Source: Pseudomonadota bacterium (GTDB lineage: Bacteria; Pseudomonadota; Alphaproteobacteria; Rhizobiales; Xanthobacteraceae). From it: DNA of 64,000 nt. Below, one piece after another: positions 1 to 8,930 of the stretch. The notes under the pieces are model-generated. The model had not been told where the DNA came from. It did no database searches and saw nothing but the letters and a program-made list of their open reading frames with translations. The translations under genes were made by a program, and so were the position numbers. The stretch covers positions 62,001 through 126,000 of the forward strand of contig JAEXYA010000028.1 of assembly GCA_023451825.1 (NCBI GenBank), given 5' to 3'. Positions within the stretch are counted from its first letter, which is position 1. The number at the start of each line of letters is the position of its first letter.

Positions 1-909
1 TATTTCAGCCTGCAGCCCACCGTGGTCGATTATCGCAGCATCACCAATCAATATGCGCTGTTCGCCGAGAACAAGCTTGATCTCACCGAGCAGCTGTCGC
101 TGATCGCGGGCATCCGCCAGGACGAGACGAGCGTGACCCGCACCGACTTCTTCGTTCCGGCAAACAGTCTCGACAAGTCGTTCTCGAATACCACATGGCG
201 CGTGGGTGCCGTCTATACGCCGATCAAGGATCTCGCTTTCTACGCTCAATACGCAACCGCGGTCGATCCGGTGACCAGCGGCCTGCTCGCGCTCAACGCT
301 GCCAACGCGAATTTCACGCTGGCCACCGGACGGCAGATCGAAGTCGGCGTGAAGCAGTCGCTGCTCAATGGCCGCGCCGAATGGACTCTCGCCGGCTATG
401 AGATCGTGAAGAACGATCTGCTCGCGCGCGACCCCAACAATCTGAACGTGGTGCTGCAGGTCGGCCAGCAGTCGTCGCGCGGTGTCGAAGCGTCGGTCGG
501 CCTGCTGCTGGATCATGGCTGGCGCGTGGATGCGAACACCACGTTCCTGCAGGCCAAGTATGACGACTTCCTGCAGGCCAGCGGCATCAATTTCGCCGGC
601 AATGTGCCGGTGAACGTGCCGCTCAATGTCTCCAACATCTGGGCGACCTGGGATTTCGCACCGAACTGGTCCGCCAATGCCGGCATCCAGATCGTCGGCA
701 AGACCTGGGCGGACGCCGCCAACACGCTGGCACGCCCGGCCTATAATGTCGTTAATGCGGGCGTGCAGTGGAAGCCGGATGTGAACACCACGGTGTCGCT
801 GCGCGTCTACAACCTGTTCGACGAGATCTACGCGACCGGTGGCGGCACCAATCAGTGGATGCTCGGCATGCCACGCACCGCGCAGCTCGCGGTGAATGTG
901 AAGTTCTGA
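1..909 (+). CDS. TonB-dependent outer-membrane receptor, C-terminal part (5' end outside window)
   Basis: The frame is open from base 1, so only the last 302 residues are present and the plug domain lies outside the window. The visible part is aromatic-rich alternating beta-strand sequence typical of a TonB-dependent receptor barrel, and it ends in the outer-membrane signature (AVNVKF, terminal Phe). It is a close paralogue of the complete receptor downstream: both share VGQQSSRGVEAS, NVSNIWATW and LGMPRTAQLAVNVKF. Such receptors import ferric siderophores or other large chelates such as cobalamin using TonB-ExbBD energy. The substrate cannot be told from this fragment. The family call is firm. 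Confidence 0.93.
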   Translation, partial: YFSLQPTVVDYRSITNQYALFAENKLDLTEQLSLIAGIRQDETSVTRTDFFVPANSLDKSFSNTTWRVGAVYTPIKDLAFYAQYATAVDPVTSGLLALNAANANFTLATGRQIEVGVKQSLLNGRAEWTLAGYEIVKNDLLARDPNNLNVVLQVGQQSSRGVEASVGLLLDHGWRVDANTTFLQAKYDDFLQASGINFAGNVPVNVPLNVSNIWATWDFAPNWSANAGIQIVGKTWADAANTLARPAYNVVNAGVQWKPDVNTTVSLRVYNLFDEIYATGGGTNQWMLGMPRTAQLAVNVKF

Positions 910-923
910 GCTCAGTCAGTAGT

Positions 924-1055
924 TTTCCCTCTCCCGCCAGCGAAGCGTAGCTTCGCGCCGCGGGGGAGGGTCAGGGTGGGGGCGCCCCACGTGACGTCGG
1001 AGTGTGTGGCTGCCCCCACCCCGGCCCTCCCCCGCAAGAGCGGGAGAGGGAGAAG
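924..1055. repeat. Palindromic intergenic element (CCCTCTCCCGC type)
   Basis: Long imperfect inverted repeat. The left arm begins CCCTCTCCCGC and the right arm ends GCGGGAGAGGG, with inner complementary GGGTGGGGGC and GCCCCCACCC segments. It lies between the first receptor's stop and the riboswitch. As RNA it would form a long hairpin and could act as a terminator for the upstream gene. It resembles the element at 15978-16148 in composition. Confidence 0.75.
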
Positions 1056-1117
1056 AGTCCACATCCGTCAAGACGAGTCATAATTGACTCCCTCCAATCT
1101 CTCCCCCTAACATCACC

Positions 1118-1292
1118 CCGACGGTGCCCTTCGGGGACCAAAAGGGAATGCGGTGAGGCTCGTTACCCAACGATCCGATTCCGCGGCTGCCCCCGCAACT
1201 GTAAGCGGCGAGCTTTTGCCATCAGCCACTGGGCGCAATGCCTGGGAAGGCGGCAACAGGCACCGACCCGCGAGCCAGGAGACCTGCCGTCA
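1118..1292 (+). ncRNA. Cobalamin (B12) riboswitch
   Basis: The hallmark segments occur in the correct order: GGGAATGCGGTGAGG near 1144, the B12-box region GCCCCCGCAACTGTAAGCGG at 1190-1207, GCCACTGGG near 1225, CTGGGAAGGCGG near 1242, and CCAGGAGACCTGCC near 1276. This is the AdoCbl-binding core. It ends about 120 nt before the likely start of the downstream receptor, leaving room for an expression platform that would hide the ribosome-binding site or terminate transcription when cobalamin is plentiful. Boundaries are approximate. Confidence 0.93.
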
Positions 1293-1411
1293 GTCGTGGT
1301 CACACGCGAGCACATTGGGCGGGGTGTCCTGGTGAAGTCGGGTTGCGTTCGCAAGGATGCAGAGCGGCTTGGTTTGCGGTGACGTGCCACGTTATCGCGA
1401 GTCTCAAACCG

Positions 1412-3676
1412 ATGATCTCTCATCCCTTCGCATCCAGACGATGCCATCTCCTCCTTTCGTCCGTCGCCTTGTCCTGCCTGCTCTGGCCGGCTGAGGGGTG
1501 GTCGCAAACCGCCCAGCGCAGCCAGACGCTCGATCCCGTTGTCGTGCAGCCCTCCGCCACGCAGCTCCGCGCCCGCCGCGCCGCCACCGGCAATGCCACC
1601 CGCAATGCGCGCCCGCGCCAGCAACGCAATATCGCCGCGACGACCGCAGCCCCCATCGCAGCGCCGACCGGGCCGGTATTTGCCGCACCGACGCTCAATC
1701 TCACCGGCACGACCTCCACCGGCAGCCGCCTCGGCCTCACACGCCTGCAGACGCCGGCCAGCGTCGAAGTCATCTCCGCCGAAACCATGGCCGAACGCGG
1801 CCAGCAGAATGTCGTCGATGCCGTGACACAGAACGCCACCGGCATCACCGCCATCGGCGAACCCGGCAATGGCGGCATCGCCTTCTCCACCCGCGGCTTC
1901 TCCGGCAGCGGTTCGACCACCTTCCTCAAGGACGGCACGCGCCTTTATGTCGGCGCCGGCACGGTGAATTTTCCGTTCGACAGCTGGACCGTGGACCGCA
2001 TCGAGGTGCTGCGCGGCCCCGCTTCCGTGATGTATGGCGAAGGCGCCATCGGCGGCGCGATCAATGTGATTTCGAAACTGCCGCTCTGGGTGCCGCGCAA
2101 CCAGGCCGAACTCTCCCTCGACACCAACATGACCCGCCGCATCGCGCTGGACAGCGGCGGGCCGATCAGCAAGGACGTCGCCTATCGCCTCGCCGTCACC
2201 GGCAATGCGTCCGATGGCTGGATCGACCGCGACAACCAGTCGAACATCGCGCTGCATGCATCCGTGCAGATCAAGCAGAATGAGGACATCACCTGGACGC
2301 TCTCGACGGATTACGGCGACCGCCACCCGTCAAAATATTTCGGCACGCCGCTGATCAACGGCCAGCTCGATCCCGCCACGCGCTTCAAGAACTACAATGT
2401 CAGCGACAGCACCATCCGCTATCAGGACAGCTGGAGCGAGGTGAAGACCGAATGGCAGGTGGCCGACGGCATCACGCTGCGCAACACGCTCTATCACATG
2501 TATGCGAAGCGGCACTGGAAGGAGGTCGAGATCTACGGCTTCAATCCCGGCACCGGCCAGATCGACCGCAGCGACTATCTCGAAATCTTCCACACCCAGC
2601 AGCAGATCGGCGACCGCATGGACGCCACCTTCACCGGCCATCTCGGCGGCATGGTGAACACCTTCGTCGCCGGCTTCGACGTCAACCGCATCGACTTCAA
2701 GCACACCAACAATTCCCCCTATGGCGGCTTCTCGTCGGTGGACCCGTATAATTTTAATCCCGGCACATTCGACAGCCCGGACGCCACACGCCCCGGCTAC
2801 AGCGCCACCGCCAATCAATATGCGTTCTTCGCCGAAAACCGCCTGGCGATCACCGAGCAGATCGCGTTGATCGCCGGCGTGCGACAGGACCAGCCGAGCG
2901 TCACGCGCACCGACTTCCGCAATCCCGCCAACAGCTATACGCGCGATTATTCGGCCACGAGCTGGCGCGTCGGCGCGGTCTATACGCCGATTCAGAACCT
3001 CGCATTCTACGGCCAGTATTCCACCGCGGCTGATACGATCGGCGGCTTGATCTCGGCGAGCAATGCGAATTCGAAATTCGATCTCGCCACCGGCAAGCAG
3101 GCGGAAATCGGCGTCAAGCAATCCTTTTGGGGCGGTCGCGGTGAATGGACCCTCGCTGGCTACGAGATCGTGAAGAGCAATCTGTTGTCAGCCATTCCCG
3201 GCGGCGGCGGCGTGGTGCAGCAGGTCGGCCAGCAATCGTCACGCGGTGTCGAAGCCTCGATCGGCCTCGCGCTCGACTACGGCTGGCGCATCGATGCCAA
3301 CACTGCATTCTTGCGCGCGAAGTATGATGACTTCCTGCAGGCGAATGGCGTGAATTTCGCGGGCAATGTGCCGTTCAACGTGCCGCAGAATGTCTCGAAC
3401 ATCTGGGCCACCTGGGGCTTTGCGCCGAACTGGTCGGCCAATGCCGGTGTGCAGATCGTCGGCAAGACCTATGCCGACAGCGCCAACACGCTGGAAATGC
3501 CGAGCTACACCATCGTCAATGCCGGCCTGCAGTGGAAGCCCGATGTGAACACCACGGTGTCGCTGCGCGTCTGGAACATCTTCGACAAGATCTATGCGAC
3601 GTCGAGCTACAGCGACAACCAGTGGATCCTCGGCATGCCGCGCACAGCACAGCTCGCGGTGAATGTGAAGTTCTAA
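1412..3676 (+). CDS. TonB-dependent receptor under cobalamin riboswitch control
   Basis: Complete receptor of 754 residues. The ATG at 1412 is chosen because it gives a basic N-terminus, a hydrophobic signal-peptide core (LLLSSVALSCLLW) and a cleavage-like region before a TonB box-like LDPVVV; upstream in-frame codons run through the riboswitch. The plug domain spans roughly residues 110-230 with the motif VEVLRGPASVMYGEGAIGG in near-canonical form. The rest is a barrel ending in Phe. The sequence resembles FhuA-type siderophore receptors, but the B12 riboswitch suggests transport of cobalamin, a cobinamide or a cobalt chelate. No strong Shine-Dalgarno precedes 1412; GTG 1379 is an alternative start. 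Family firm, substrate uncertain. Confidence 0.93.
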   Translation: MISHPFASRRCHLLLSSVALSCLLWPAEGWSQTAQRSQTLDPVVVQPSATQLRARRAATGNATRNARPRQQRNIAATTAAPIAAPTGPVFAAPTLNLTGTTSTGSRLGLTRLQTPASVEVISAETMAERGQQNVVDAVTQNATGITAIGEPGNGGIAFSTRGFSGSGSTTFLKDGTRLYVGAGTVNFPFDSWTVDRIEVLRGPASVMYGEGAIGGAINVISKLPLWVPRNQAELSLDTNMTRRIALDSGGPISKDVAYRLAVTGNASDGWIDRDNQSNIALHASVQIKQNEDITWTLSTDYGDRHPSKYFGTPLINGQLDPATRFKNYNVSDSTIRYQDSWSEVKTEWQVADGITLRNTLYHMYAKRHWKEVEIYGFNPGTGQIDRSDYLEIFHTQQQIGDRMDATFTGHLGGMVNTFVAGFDVNRIDFKHTNNSPYGGFSSVDPYNFNPGTFDSPDATRPGYSATANQYAFFAENRLAITEQIALIAGVRQDQPSVTRTDFRNPANSYTRDYSATSWRVGAVYTPIQNLAFYGQYSTAADTIGGLISASNANSKFDLATGKQAEIGVKQSFWGGRGEWTLAGYEIVKSNLLSAIPGGGGVVQQVGQQSSRGVEASIGLALDYGWRIDANTAFLRAKYDDFLQANGVNFAGNVPFNVPQNVSNIWATWGFAPNWSANAGVQIVGKTYADSANTLEMPSYTIVNAGLQWKPDVNTTVSLRVWNIFDKIYATSSYSDNQWILGMPRTAQLAVNVKF

Positions 3677-3687
3677 CGATCACACTC

Positions 3688-3772
3688 CGTCATTGCGAGC
3701 GCAGCGAAGCAATCCAGAAGCCAAGTGAAGACAGAACTGGATTGCTTCGTCGCTTCGCTCCTCGCAATGACG
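3688..3772. repeat. Palindromic element, CGTCATTGCGAG family (copy 1)
   Basis: Inverted repeat starting CGTCATTGCGAG, with inner GAAGCAATCCAG, and ending CTGGATTGCTTCGTC...CTCGCAATGACG. Related copies occur at 30150-30240 and 40231-40314. It separates the receptor from the PepSY gene and could reduce read-through or stabilise the upstream mRNA. Confidence 0.85.
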
Positions 3773-3788
3773 ACCGAGAGGATTTTTT

Positions 3789-5234
3789 GTGAATCGCCGC
3801 CTCAAACGTACCCTCCGGCAGTGGCTCTATCTCACCCATCGCTGGATCGGCATCGTCACCTGCCTGTTCTTCGCCATGTGGTTCATCTCCGGCGTGGTGA
3901 TGATGTATGTCGCCTTCCCGAATCTCTCCGACAGAGAGAGACTCGCAGCACTGCCCGAGATCGCATGGCAGAAAGCAAAGCTCTCCCCCGACGATGCGAT
4001 GAAAGCCGCCGGCCACACGCGCTATCCGCGCGAGCTGCGCCTGATGATGCTCGACAATGAGCCAGTCTATCGGATGAGCGACTGGAGCGGCAAGCGACAG
4101 ATGATCTCGGCCGTCGATGGTCGCGCCATCACCGGCATCTCCGAGCAGCAGGCGCTTGCCATCGCGGCGCATCATCCTGCAAGCAAATCGCCTCGCATCG
4201 ACGAGATGATCGACCGCGACCAATGGAGCGTCGTCGCGCGCTACGACCCTTTGCGTCCCTTCTATCTCATCCATCTCGGCGATGATGCCGGGACAAAGCT
4301 CTATGTCTCCTCCCGCTCCGGTGAAATCGCACTCGACACCAATCGCCATGAGCGCGTGTGGAATTGGCTCGGCTCGATCCCGCACTGGATCTATCCCACC
4401 ATCCTCCGCCAGGATCAGCCGCTGTGGCGACAAGTGATCCTGTGGTCGTCCGGCATCTGCCTCGTGGTCGGCATCACCGGACTCTGGATCGGCATTCTGC
4501 GCGTGCGCCTGAAGCGGCGTTATGCCAGCGGAAATATAACGCCCTATCGCGGCTGGATGGCCTGGCATCACGTCACCGGCCTGATCGGCGGCGCCTTCAT
4601 CCTGACCTGGATGTTTTCCGGCTGGCTGTCGGTCAATCCCGGCCAGTTCTTCGATCGCCGCAACATGACCAGCGATATGCTGCAGCGTTACGCGCGCCAT
4701 GATGCAGCAAATTTTGCAGCAAAGTGGCCGATCGCGCACCCGGGTGCGGTCGAGGCCCGCTTCGTCTGGCTCGATGGCACGCCGCTGGTGATTACGAAAT
4801 CTCGTAGTGGGGCGCCGACGGTGCTGGATGCCTCAACCGGCACTGCCACCGTGTTGCCGCAAGAGCGCCTCTGGGCGGCCGCAACAAACATGCTTCCCGG
4901 CGCGCAAATCACGGCGAAAGAAGTGCTGACGGACACCGATTTCTACTGGTACGCGCATCACCGCGAGCGTGAGCTTCCGGTGCTGCGCGCGGTGTTCAAC
5001 GACGAAGCGAAGACCTGGATTCACATCAGCCCGATCACCGGCGATATCGTCGGCCGCGCAGATTCCAGCAGCCGCACCTATCGCTGGATGTTCAATGCCC
5101 TGCACAGTTTCGATTTCAAACTGCTGCTCAAATATCGCCCGGCCTGGGACATCGTGGTGATCCTGCTGTCGATCATCGGCACGATCGTATCAGTGAGCGG
5201 CGTTGTGGTGGGATGGCGTTATTTGAAACGCTAA
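3789..5234 (+). CDS. PepSY-associated TM-helix membrane protein
   Basis: Inner-membrane protein of 481 residues with GTG start at 3789 preceded by GAGAGGA. Four membrane helices are visible: near residues 18-38 (after THRWIGI), 215-240 (ILWSSGICLVVGITG), 260-280 (HHVTGLIGGAFILTW) and the C-terminal 450-475. Large periplasmic segments lie between them. The HRWIG and WHH...G histidines suit the haem- or metal-related role proposed for PepSY_TM proteins. The family typically accompanies siderophore TonB receptors, sometimes as ferric-chelate reductases, which fits its place 112 bp after the receptor. It overlaps the convergent TAXI gene by 4 bp. Family sure; reductase activity is inference. Confidence 0.9.
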   Translation: MNRRLKRTLRQWLYLTHRWIGIVTCLFFAMWFISGVVMMYVAFPNLSDRERLAALPEIAWQKAKLSPDDAMKAAGHTRYPRELRLMMLDNEPVYRMSDWSGKRQMISAVDGRAITGISEQQALAIAAHHPASKSPRIDEMIDRDQWSVVARYDPLRPFYLIHLGDDAGTKLYVSSRSGEIALDTNRHERVWNWLGSIPHWIYPTILRQDQPLWRQVILWSSGICLVVGITGLWIGILRVRLKRRYASGNITPYRGWMAWHHVTGLIGGAFILTWMFSGWLSVNPGQFFDRRNMTSDMLQRYARHDAANFAAKWPIAHPGAVEARFVWLDGTPLVITKSRSGAPTVLDASTGTATVLPQERLWAAATNMLPGAQITAKEVLTDTDFYWYAHHRERELPVLRAVFNDEAKTWIHISPITGDIVGRADSSSRTYRWMFNALHSFDFKLLLKYRPAWDIVVILLSIIGTIVSVSGVVVGWRYLKR

Positions 5235-6679
5235 ACCGCCAATGGCCGCGGCATCTGCCGTGCCGGCTCCGGCGGGATCATGCCGATCAGCGCCTTGCGA
5301 TCGGCGACGGCGTTGTGGAATTGCTCGAGCGCGATGTTGAAGGCCGTCAGCGTGCCTTCCTGAATCGCGCCGTGCTCATAACAAGTGAGCGTGTCGCGCA
5401 GGATTCCGTCGGCCTCGGTCTGCATGCTGTCGAGCTCGTCCAGCGATTCGCATTTGCGTGCGATGGCGATCATGTCGAGCAGGCGGTCGCGCTGCGACAC
5501 ATTCACATTGCGCTCGTCCCGCTTGAAGTAACTCGCGAACCACGCGCCGGCCGACCCCATGGCCGAGAGGCCCATCAGGCTCCACCAGATGTAATCGCTG
5601 TAGCGATCGAGGAAGGTCTTCTCTTCACCATCCACATAAGCGGCGGCACCGGGATGCGCAGGGATCACGGCATCCTTGTCGGTGTCGGGCGTCTCGATCT
5701 TCGCAGCGAGCGGGAAGTCGTTGATGATCTGCTGGCGGATCGCAAACAGCTGTCGCGTCAGTGCCGCGACAGTGACTTCGGAAAGTCCCTGCCGCGCCAC
5801 GATGTGATGCGCGAAACTGATGGTCTTCACGTCGTCATCAGGCCGCGCCGGTGCGCCGCCAAAGGTGCCGGCGGGAATTTCCGAGGCTTCATAGACCGGA
5901 TAATTCGCGGCGATGGCGTCAGCGGAATCGATCGCCAGGAACGTGGGCGAGCCGCCGTCACGCGAGGTCGACTGGATCGCATCGCCGGTGATCTTGCTGT
6001 TCACCGGACCGGCGGCGAGGAAGGCATCGACCTTCTGATCCTTCACCGCTTCGGCGACATCGGTGGTCGAATATTGCGTCACCGTCACTTTGGCGGGATC
6101 GACGCCATACTGGCGCAGGATGACATTGAGCAGATTGACGTTGGCCTGCGTCCGGCCAATCACGCCGATGCGCTTGCCCGCGAGTTCGGAAATTTTTGTA
6201 ATCTTCGGCGCGGCCTTCTTGCCGCGAACCGTCTTGCCCTTGGCCGGCGGCGGCACCCACATGACGACGACATTCTTGCGCAGCGTCGCCACCGCGCGCG
6301 CGTTCTTTGGCACCGTGAGATCACCGCGGATGACGGCGAGATCAGCCTTGCCATCGGCCAGCGCCTGCGCGCTGGCGGTGGCGCCATCGGTGATCTGCGG
6401 GCGCAAGCGTACCGACCGATGATCGCGCGAGAAAGCCTGCACCAGCGCCTGCACGACCTTGACGTCGTCGCTGCTCTGCGGACCCACCGCGATTTTCAGC
6501 GGCACCGGTTTCATCGCGAAGTAATAGGCGCCTGCCACGGCCGCCACGATGGCCAGCGTGCCGGCCAGCGTGATCAATGTCATCTTGCGCCGGACCGAAC
6601 GCGGCGACGGCAGCCCGATCGGTCCGATGACCTCGGGTCCATCCGTCATCGATCTCGAAAACAGGCGCTTCAAGTCCAT
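5231..6679 (-). CDS. Membrane-tethered TAXI-family (TRAP transporter) solute-binding protein
   Basis: Protein of 482 residues. ATG 6679 follows a GGTGA-like site and is preferred to the upstream TTG at 6688. A cytoplasmic N-terminus is followed by an uncleaved-looking helix (LITLAGTLAIVAAVAGAYY), a periplasmic NMT1/TAXI-like domain (LKIAVGPQ..., SELAGKRIGVIG, VDAFLAAGPVNSKI) of about 280 residues, a second helix (YIWWSLMGLSAMGSAGAWF) and a basic, helical cytoplasmic tail of about 95 residues. Classical TAXI proteins feed DctQM-type permeases, but no permease gene is nearby. The anchored topology looks more like a sensor or a protein-partnered receptor. Ligand unknown. Confidence 0.85.
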   Translation of the reverse strand: MDLKRLFSRSMTDGPEVIGPIGLPSPRSVRRKMTLITLAGTLAIVAAVAGAYYFAMKPVPLKIAVGPQSSDDVKVVQALVQAFSRDHRSVRLRPQITDGATASAQALADGKADLAVIRGDLTVPKNARAVATLRKNVVVMWVPPPAKGKTVRGKKAAPKITKISELAGKRIGVIGRTQANVNLLNVILRQYGVDPAKVTVTQYSTTDVAEAVKDQKVDAFLAAGPVNSKITGDAIQSTSRDGGSPTFLAIDSADAIAANYPVYEASEIPAGTFGGAPARPDDDVKTISFAHHIVARQGLSEVTVAALTRQLFAIRQQIINDFPLAAKIETPDTDKDAVIPAHPGAAAYVDGEEKTFLDRYSDYIWWSLMGLSAMGSAGAWFASYFKRDERNVNVSQRDRLLDMIAIARKCESLDELDSMQTEADGILRDTLTCYEHGAIQEGTLTAFNIALEQFHNAVADRKALIGMIPPEPARQMPRPLAV

Positions 6680-6864
6680 TTTCACCAAAGTGGGTTGGAG
6701 CCGCAGTCTAGCAAAGTTCCGGGCCTCGCGCCCGTTCCAAAGCCAGCATGGTTACCGGGGCGCGTGGTTACCCAAATTGCGCGCGATTAGTGCCTTATTG
6801 TGGCATGGATCGATGATGTGTCATTGCGCGTTGAGGTCAAGTTCAGGTGATGCAGGAGGTTGCC

Positions 6865-7167
6865 ATGGTGAATCGGCTATCGGCGGACGAGCGCAAGGCC
6901 GCGCTGCAGGGGCTCAGCGGCTGGAAAGAGGCCAAGGGCCGCGATGCGATCGAGCGCGTATTTACCTTCAAGGATTTCAATGAAGCCTTCGGCTTCATGG
7001 CGCGGGTCGCGCTGGTCGCCGAGAAGCGCGATCACCATCCGGAGTGGCGCAATGTCTACAAGACCGTCGAGGTCACGCTGACGACGCATGACGCCGATGG
7101 TGTGACGCAGAAAGACGTCGATCTGGCGAAGGCGATGGATGCGATCGCGAAGCAGCTTGGCGCCTGA
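6865..7167 (+). CDS. phhB: 4a-hydroxytetrahydrobiopterin dehydratase (PCD/DCoH family)
   Basis: Small protein of 100 residues, the normal PCD length. ATG 6865 is chosen because AGGAGG lies at 6854-6859 with ideal spacing; a longer in-frame start at 6850 lacks a site. The signature EKRDHHPEWRNVYKTVEVTLTTHD contains the conserved His-His-Pro and the Trp/Asn of the active site. It dehydrates pterin-4a-carbinolamine, recycling tetrahydrobiopterin after aromatic amino-acid hydroxylation. No phenylalanine hydroxylase gene is adjacent, so the substrate context is not shown; in some alphaproteobacteria the protein has other pterin roles. Confidence 0.93.
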   Translation: MVNRLSADERKAALQGLSGWKEAKGRDAIERVFTFKDFNEAFGFMARVALVAEKRDHHPEWRNVYKTVEVTLTTHDADGVTQKDVDLAKAMDAIAKQLGA

Positions 7168-7243
7168 CTGTTACCATTCGTTGCGCAGCGCGGCCTCCGA
7201 CACCATCTGACACATGTCTGATCTGGCACGAGGAACATGACCG

Positions 7244-7633
7244 ATGGCCACCGAACACAGCGTGGGATTTGAACCGGCCGATCGGCTGGCGCAGGACCGC
7301 GAAAGCGTTCGCGAGCAGTTCTGGCGCAAGCTGAAGAAACTCGCGGTGAAACTTCCCTTCATGGAAGATTTGCTCGCGGCCTATTACTGCGCGTTCGACC
7401 GGCAAACACCTCGCCATGTGCAGGCGGCGCTGCTGGGCGCGATCGCTTACTTCATTCTTCCGTTTGATTTCGTGCCGGACGTGCTGCCGATCCTCGGCTT
7501 CGGCGATGACGCTGCGATCCTGGCGACGGCGTTGCGCATGGTGGCGACGCATATCAATGAGGATCATCGCGAGGCCGCGCGACGCGCGATTGCGCGGGGA
7601 TTGGAAGAGGACGAAGCAGGCACGGGTTCGTAG
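7244..7633 (+). CDS. DUF1232 (YkvA-type) membrane protein
   Basis: Protein of 129 residues with a DUF1232 core AYFILPFDFVPDVLPILGFGDDA, the family hallmark, at about residues 66-92, probably membrane-associated. A GAGGA site precedes ATG 7244. DUF1232 proteins have no established biochemical role; some have been linked to envelope or antibiotic-response phenotypes. The TAG stop lies in the palindromic element that follows, so the reading frame ends inside that repeat and the original C-terminus may have been slightly different. The next gene is convergent. Confidence 0.85.
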   Translation: MATEHSVGFEPADRLAQDRESVREQFWRKLKKLAVKLPFMEDLLAAYYCAFDRQTPRHVQAALLGAIAYFILPFDFVPDVLPILGFGDDAAILATALRMVATHINEDHREAARRAIARGLEEDEAGTGS

Positions 7634-7733
7634 GATGGGTTGAGCGAAGCGATACCCATCACCACAAGCATCGAGCACGCGGTGATGGGTATCGCTTCGG
7701 CGCTTTCGCGCCTGCGCTCAACCCATCCTACGG
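7629..7733. repeat. Palindromic element, CGTAGGATGGGTTGAGC family (copy 1)
   Basis: Inverted repeat with outer arms CGTAGGATGGGTTGAGC and GCTCAACCCATCCTACG and inner arms around GATACCCATCACC / GGTGATGGGTATC. Related copies are at 45591-45686 and 58594-58685. It sits between convergent genes and includes the stop codon of the upstream gene, so it may double as a bidirectional terminator. Confidence 0.87.
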
Positions 7734-7743
7734 TTGCTGCGCT

Positions 7744-8718
7744 TCACGGCTTCAAAATCACCTTGCCCATGGCCTGACGACCACCCAGCACCTTCATCGC
7801 TTCCGCGGTCTTCTCCAGCGGGAAGGTTCGATCCACATGTGCTGAGATCTTGCCCTCTGCGGCCCAGTTCAGCAGCTTCGTGATGCTCGCACGGTATTTC
7901 TCGTGGTTCTGCCGCACCCAGGCGCCCCAGAACACGCCGCGGATATCGCAGCCCTTCAGCAGCGCCAGATTGAGCGGCATTTTTGGAATATCGCCTGCCG
8001 CAAAGCCGATCACCATGAAGCGGCCTTCCCACGCGATCGCGCGCAGGGCGGCTTCCGCATATTTGCCGCCCACGGGATCGAAGATGATGTCCACGCCCTT
8101 GCCGCCGGTGAGCGACTTGAGGCCTTCCTTGAGATCTTCCTTCGCGTAGTTCAGGCCGAGCTCGGCGCCATGCTTCTTGGCGAAGTCGAGCTTCTCGTCC
8201 GACGATGCGCAGGCGATCACCTTGAGTCCGAGCAGCTTGCCGAGTTCGCATGCAGCGAGGCCGGTGCCACCAGCCGCACCAAGCACGGCCAGCGTTTCAC
8301 CCGGCTTCGGCGAGGCGCGATCTTCCAGCGCATGCAGCGCGGTGCCATAGATCACGATAACGCCGGCGGCGCGGTCGAAATCGAGATTGTCGGGAATCTT
8401 GATGACGGATGCAGCGGCCGCGGCAACCTTCTGCCGGGCACCGTTATGACCGATCGAAGCCACGACGCGATCACCAACCTTCAGCGACGTGACGCCAGCA
8501 CCGATGCTCTCGATAACGCCCGCGACTTCCGCGGCGGGCGAGAACGGGAATGGCGGCTTGATCTGGTACTTGCCCTGAATCATCAGGATGTCGAAGAAAT
8601 TCAGCGCCGCCGATTTGATGGCGATGACCACCTGCCCTTCGCCGGCAACGGGATCTTCCACATCGGCAAAAACGAGATCGTCGGGTTCGCAATATTGCGA
8701 GCAGAGAATGGCTTTCAT
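7744..8718 (-). CDS. NADPH:quinone oxidoreductase (zinc-independent MDR family)
   Basis: Medium-chain dehydrogenase/reductase of 324 residues, a normal Qor length. The N-terminal GroES-like domain is followed by a Rossmann fold with the nucleotide-binding motif LGAAGGTGLAA near residue 147. ALNFFDILMIQGKYQ and GGKGVDIIFDPVGG are typical of quinone oxidoreductases. The catalytic-zinc Cys/His ligands of alcohol dehydrogenases are absent. It probably reduces quinones or alpha,beta-unsaturated carbonyls with NADPH in the cytosol. It diverges from the IalB-like gene with 212 bp between them, where I see no clear operator. The exact substrate cannot be told. Confidence 0.9.
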   Translation of the reverse strand: MKAILCSQYCEPDDLVFADVEDPVAGEGQVVIAIKSAALNFFDILMIQGKYQIKPPFPFSPAAEVAGVIESIGAGVTSLKVGDRVVASIGHNGARQKVAAAAASVIKIPDNLDFDRAAGVIVIYGTALHALEDRASPKPGETLAVLGAAGGTGLAACELGKLLGLKVIACASSDEKLDFAKKHGAELGLNYAKEDLKEGLKSLTGGKGVDIIFDPVGGKYAEAALRAIAWEGRFMVIGFAAGDIPKMPLNLALLKGCDIRGVFWGAWVRQNHEKYRASITKLLNWAAEGKISAHVDRTFPLEKTAEAMKVLGGRQAMGKVILKP

Positions 8719-8930
8719 CGATGCACCTGACCTTCGGCGTGACAGTTATAGAAGTCATGAAGGATTTGATGGCGAGGGGCAACCGTCATCGCACACTGCA
8801 CAGCCTGCGGCATATTCCGTGCGACGGCGGCGTGCCTTTTCAAGCAGGCACTTTCCGTTTATCTCCAGTCCCTATGGCATGCGTGATTCCAGGCCATCTT
8901 CCAGTCACAAAGATAGAGGATCGACAGCTG

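Noticed and set aside
1238..1411. Extension of the second receptor upstream through the riboswitch
   Set aside because: The open frame is a coincidence of GC-rich structured RNA; a signal peptide begins at 1412 and the riboswitch core is conserved as RNA.
5213..6790. A 525-codon plus-strand frame opposite the TAXI gene
   Set aside because: Antisense composition; the minus-strand product has clear membrane helices and a TAXI domain.
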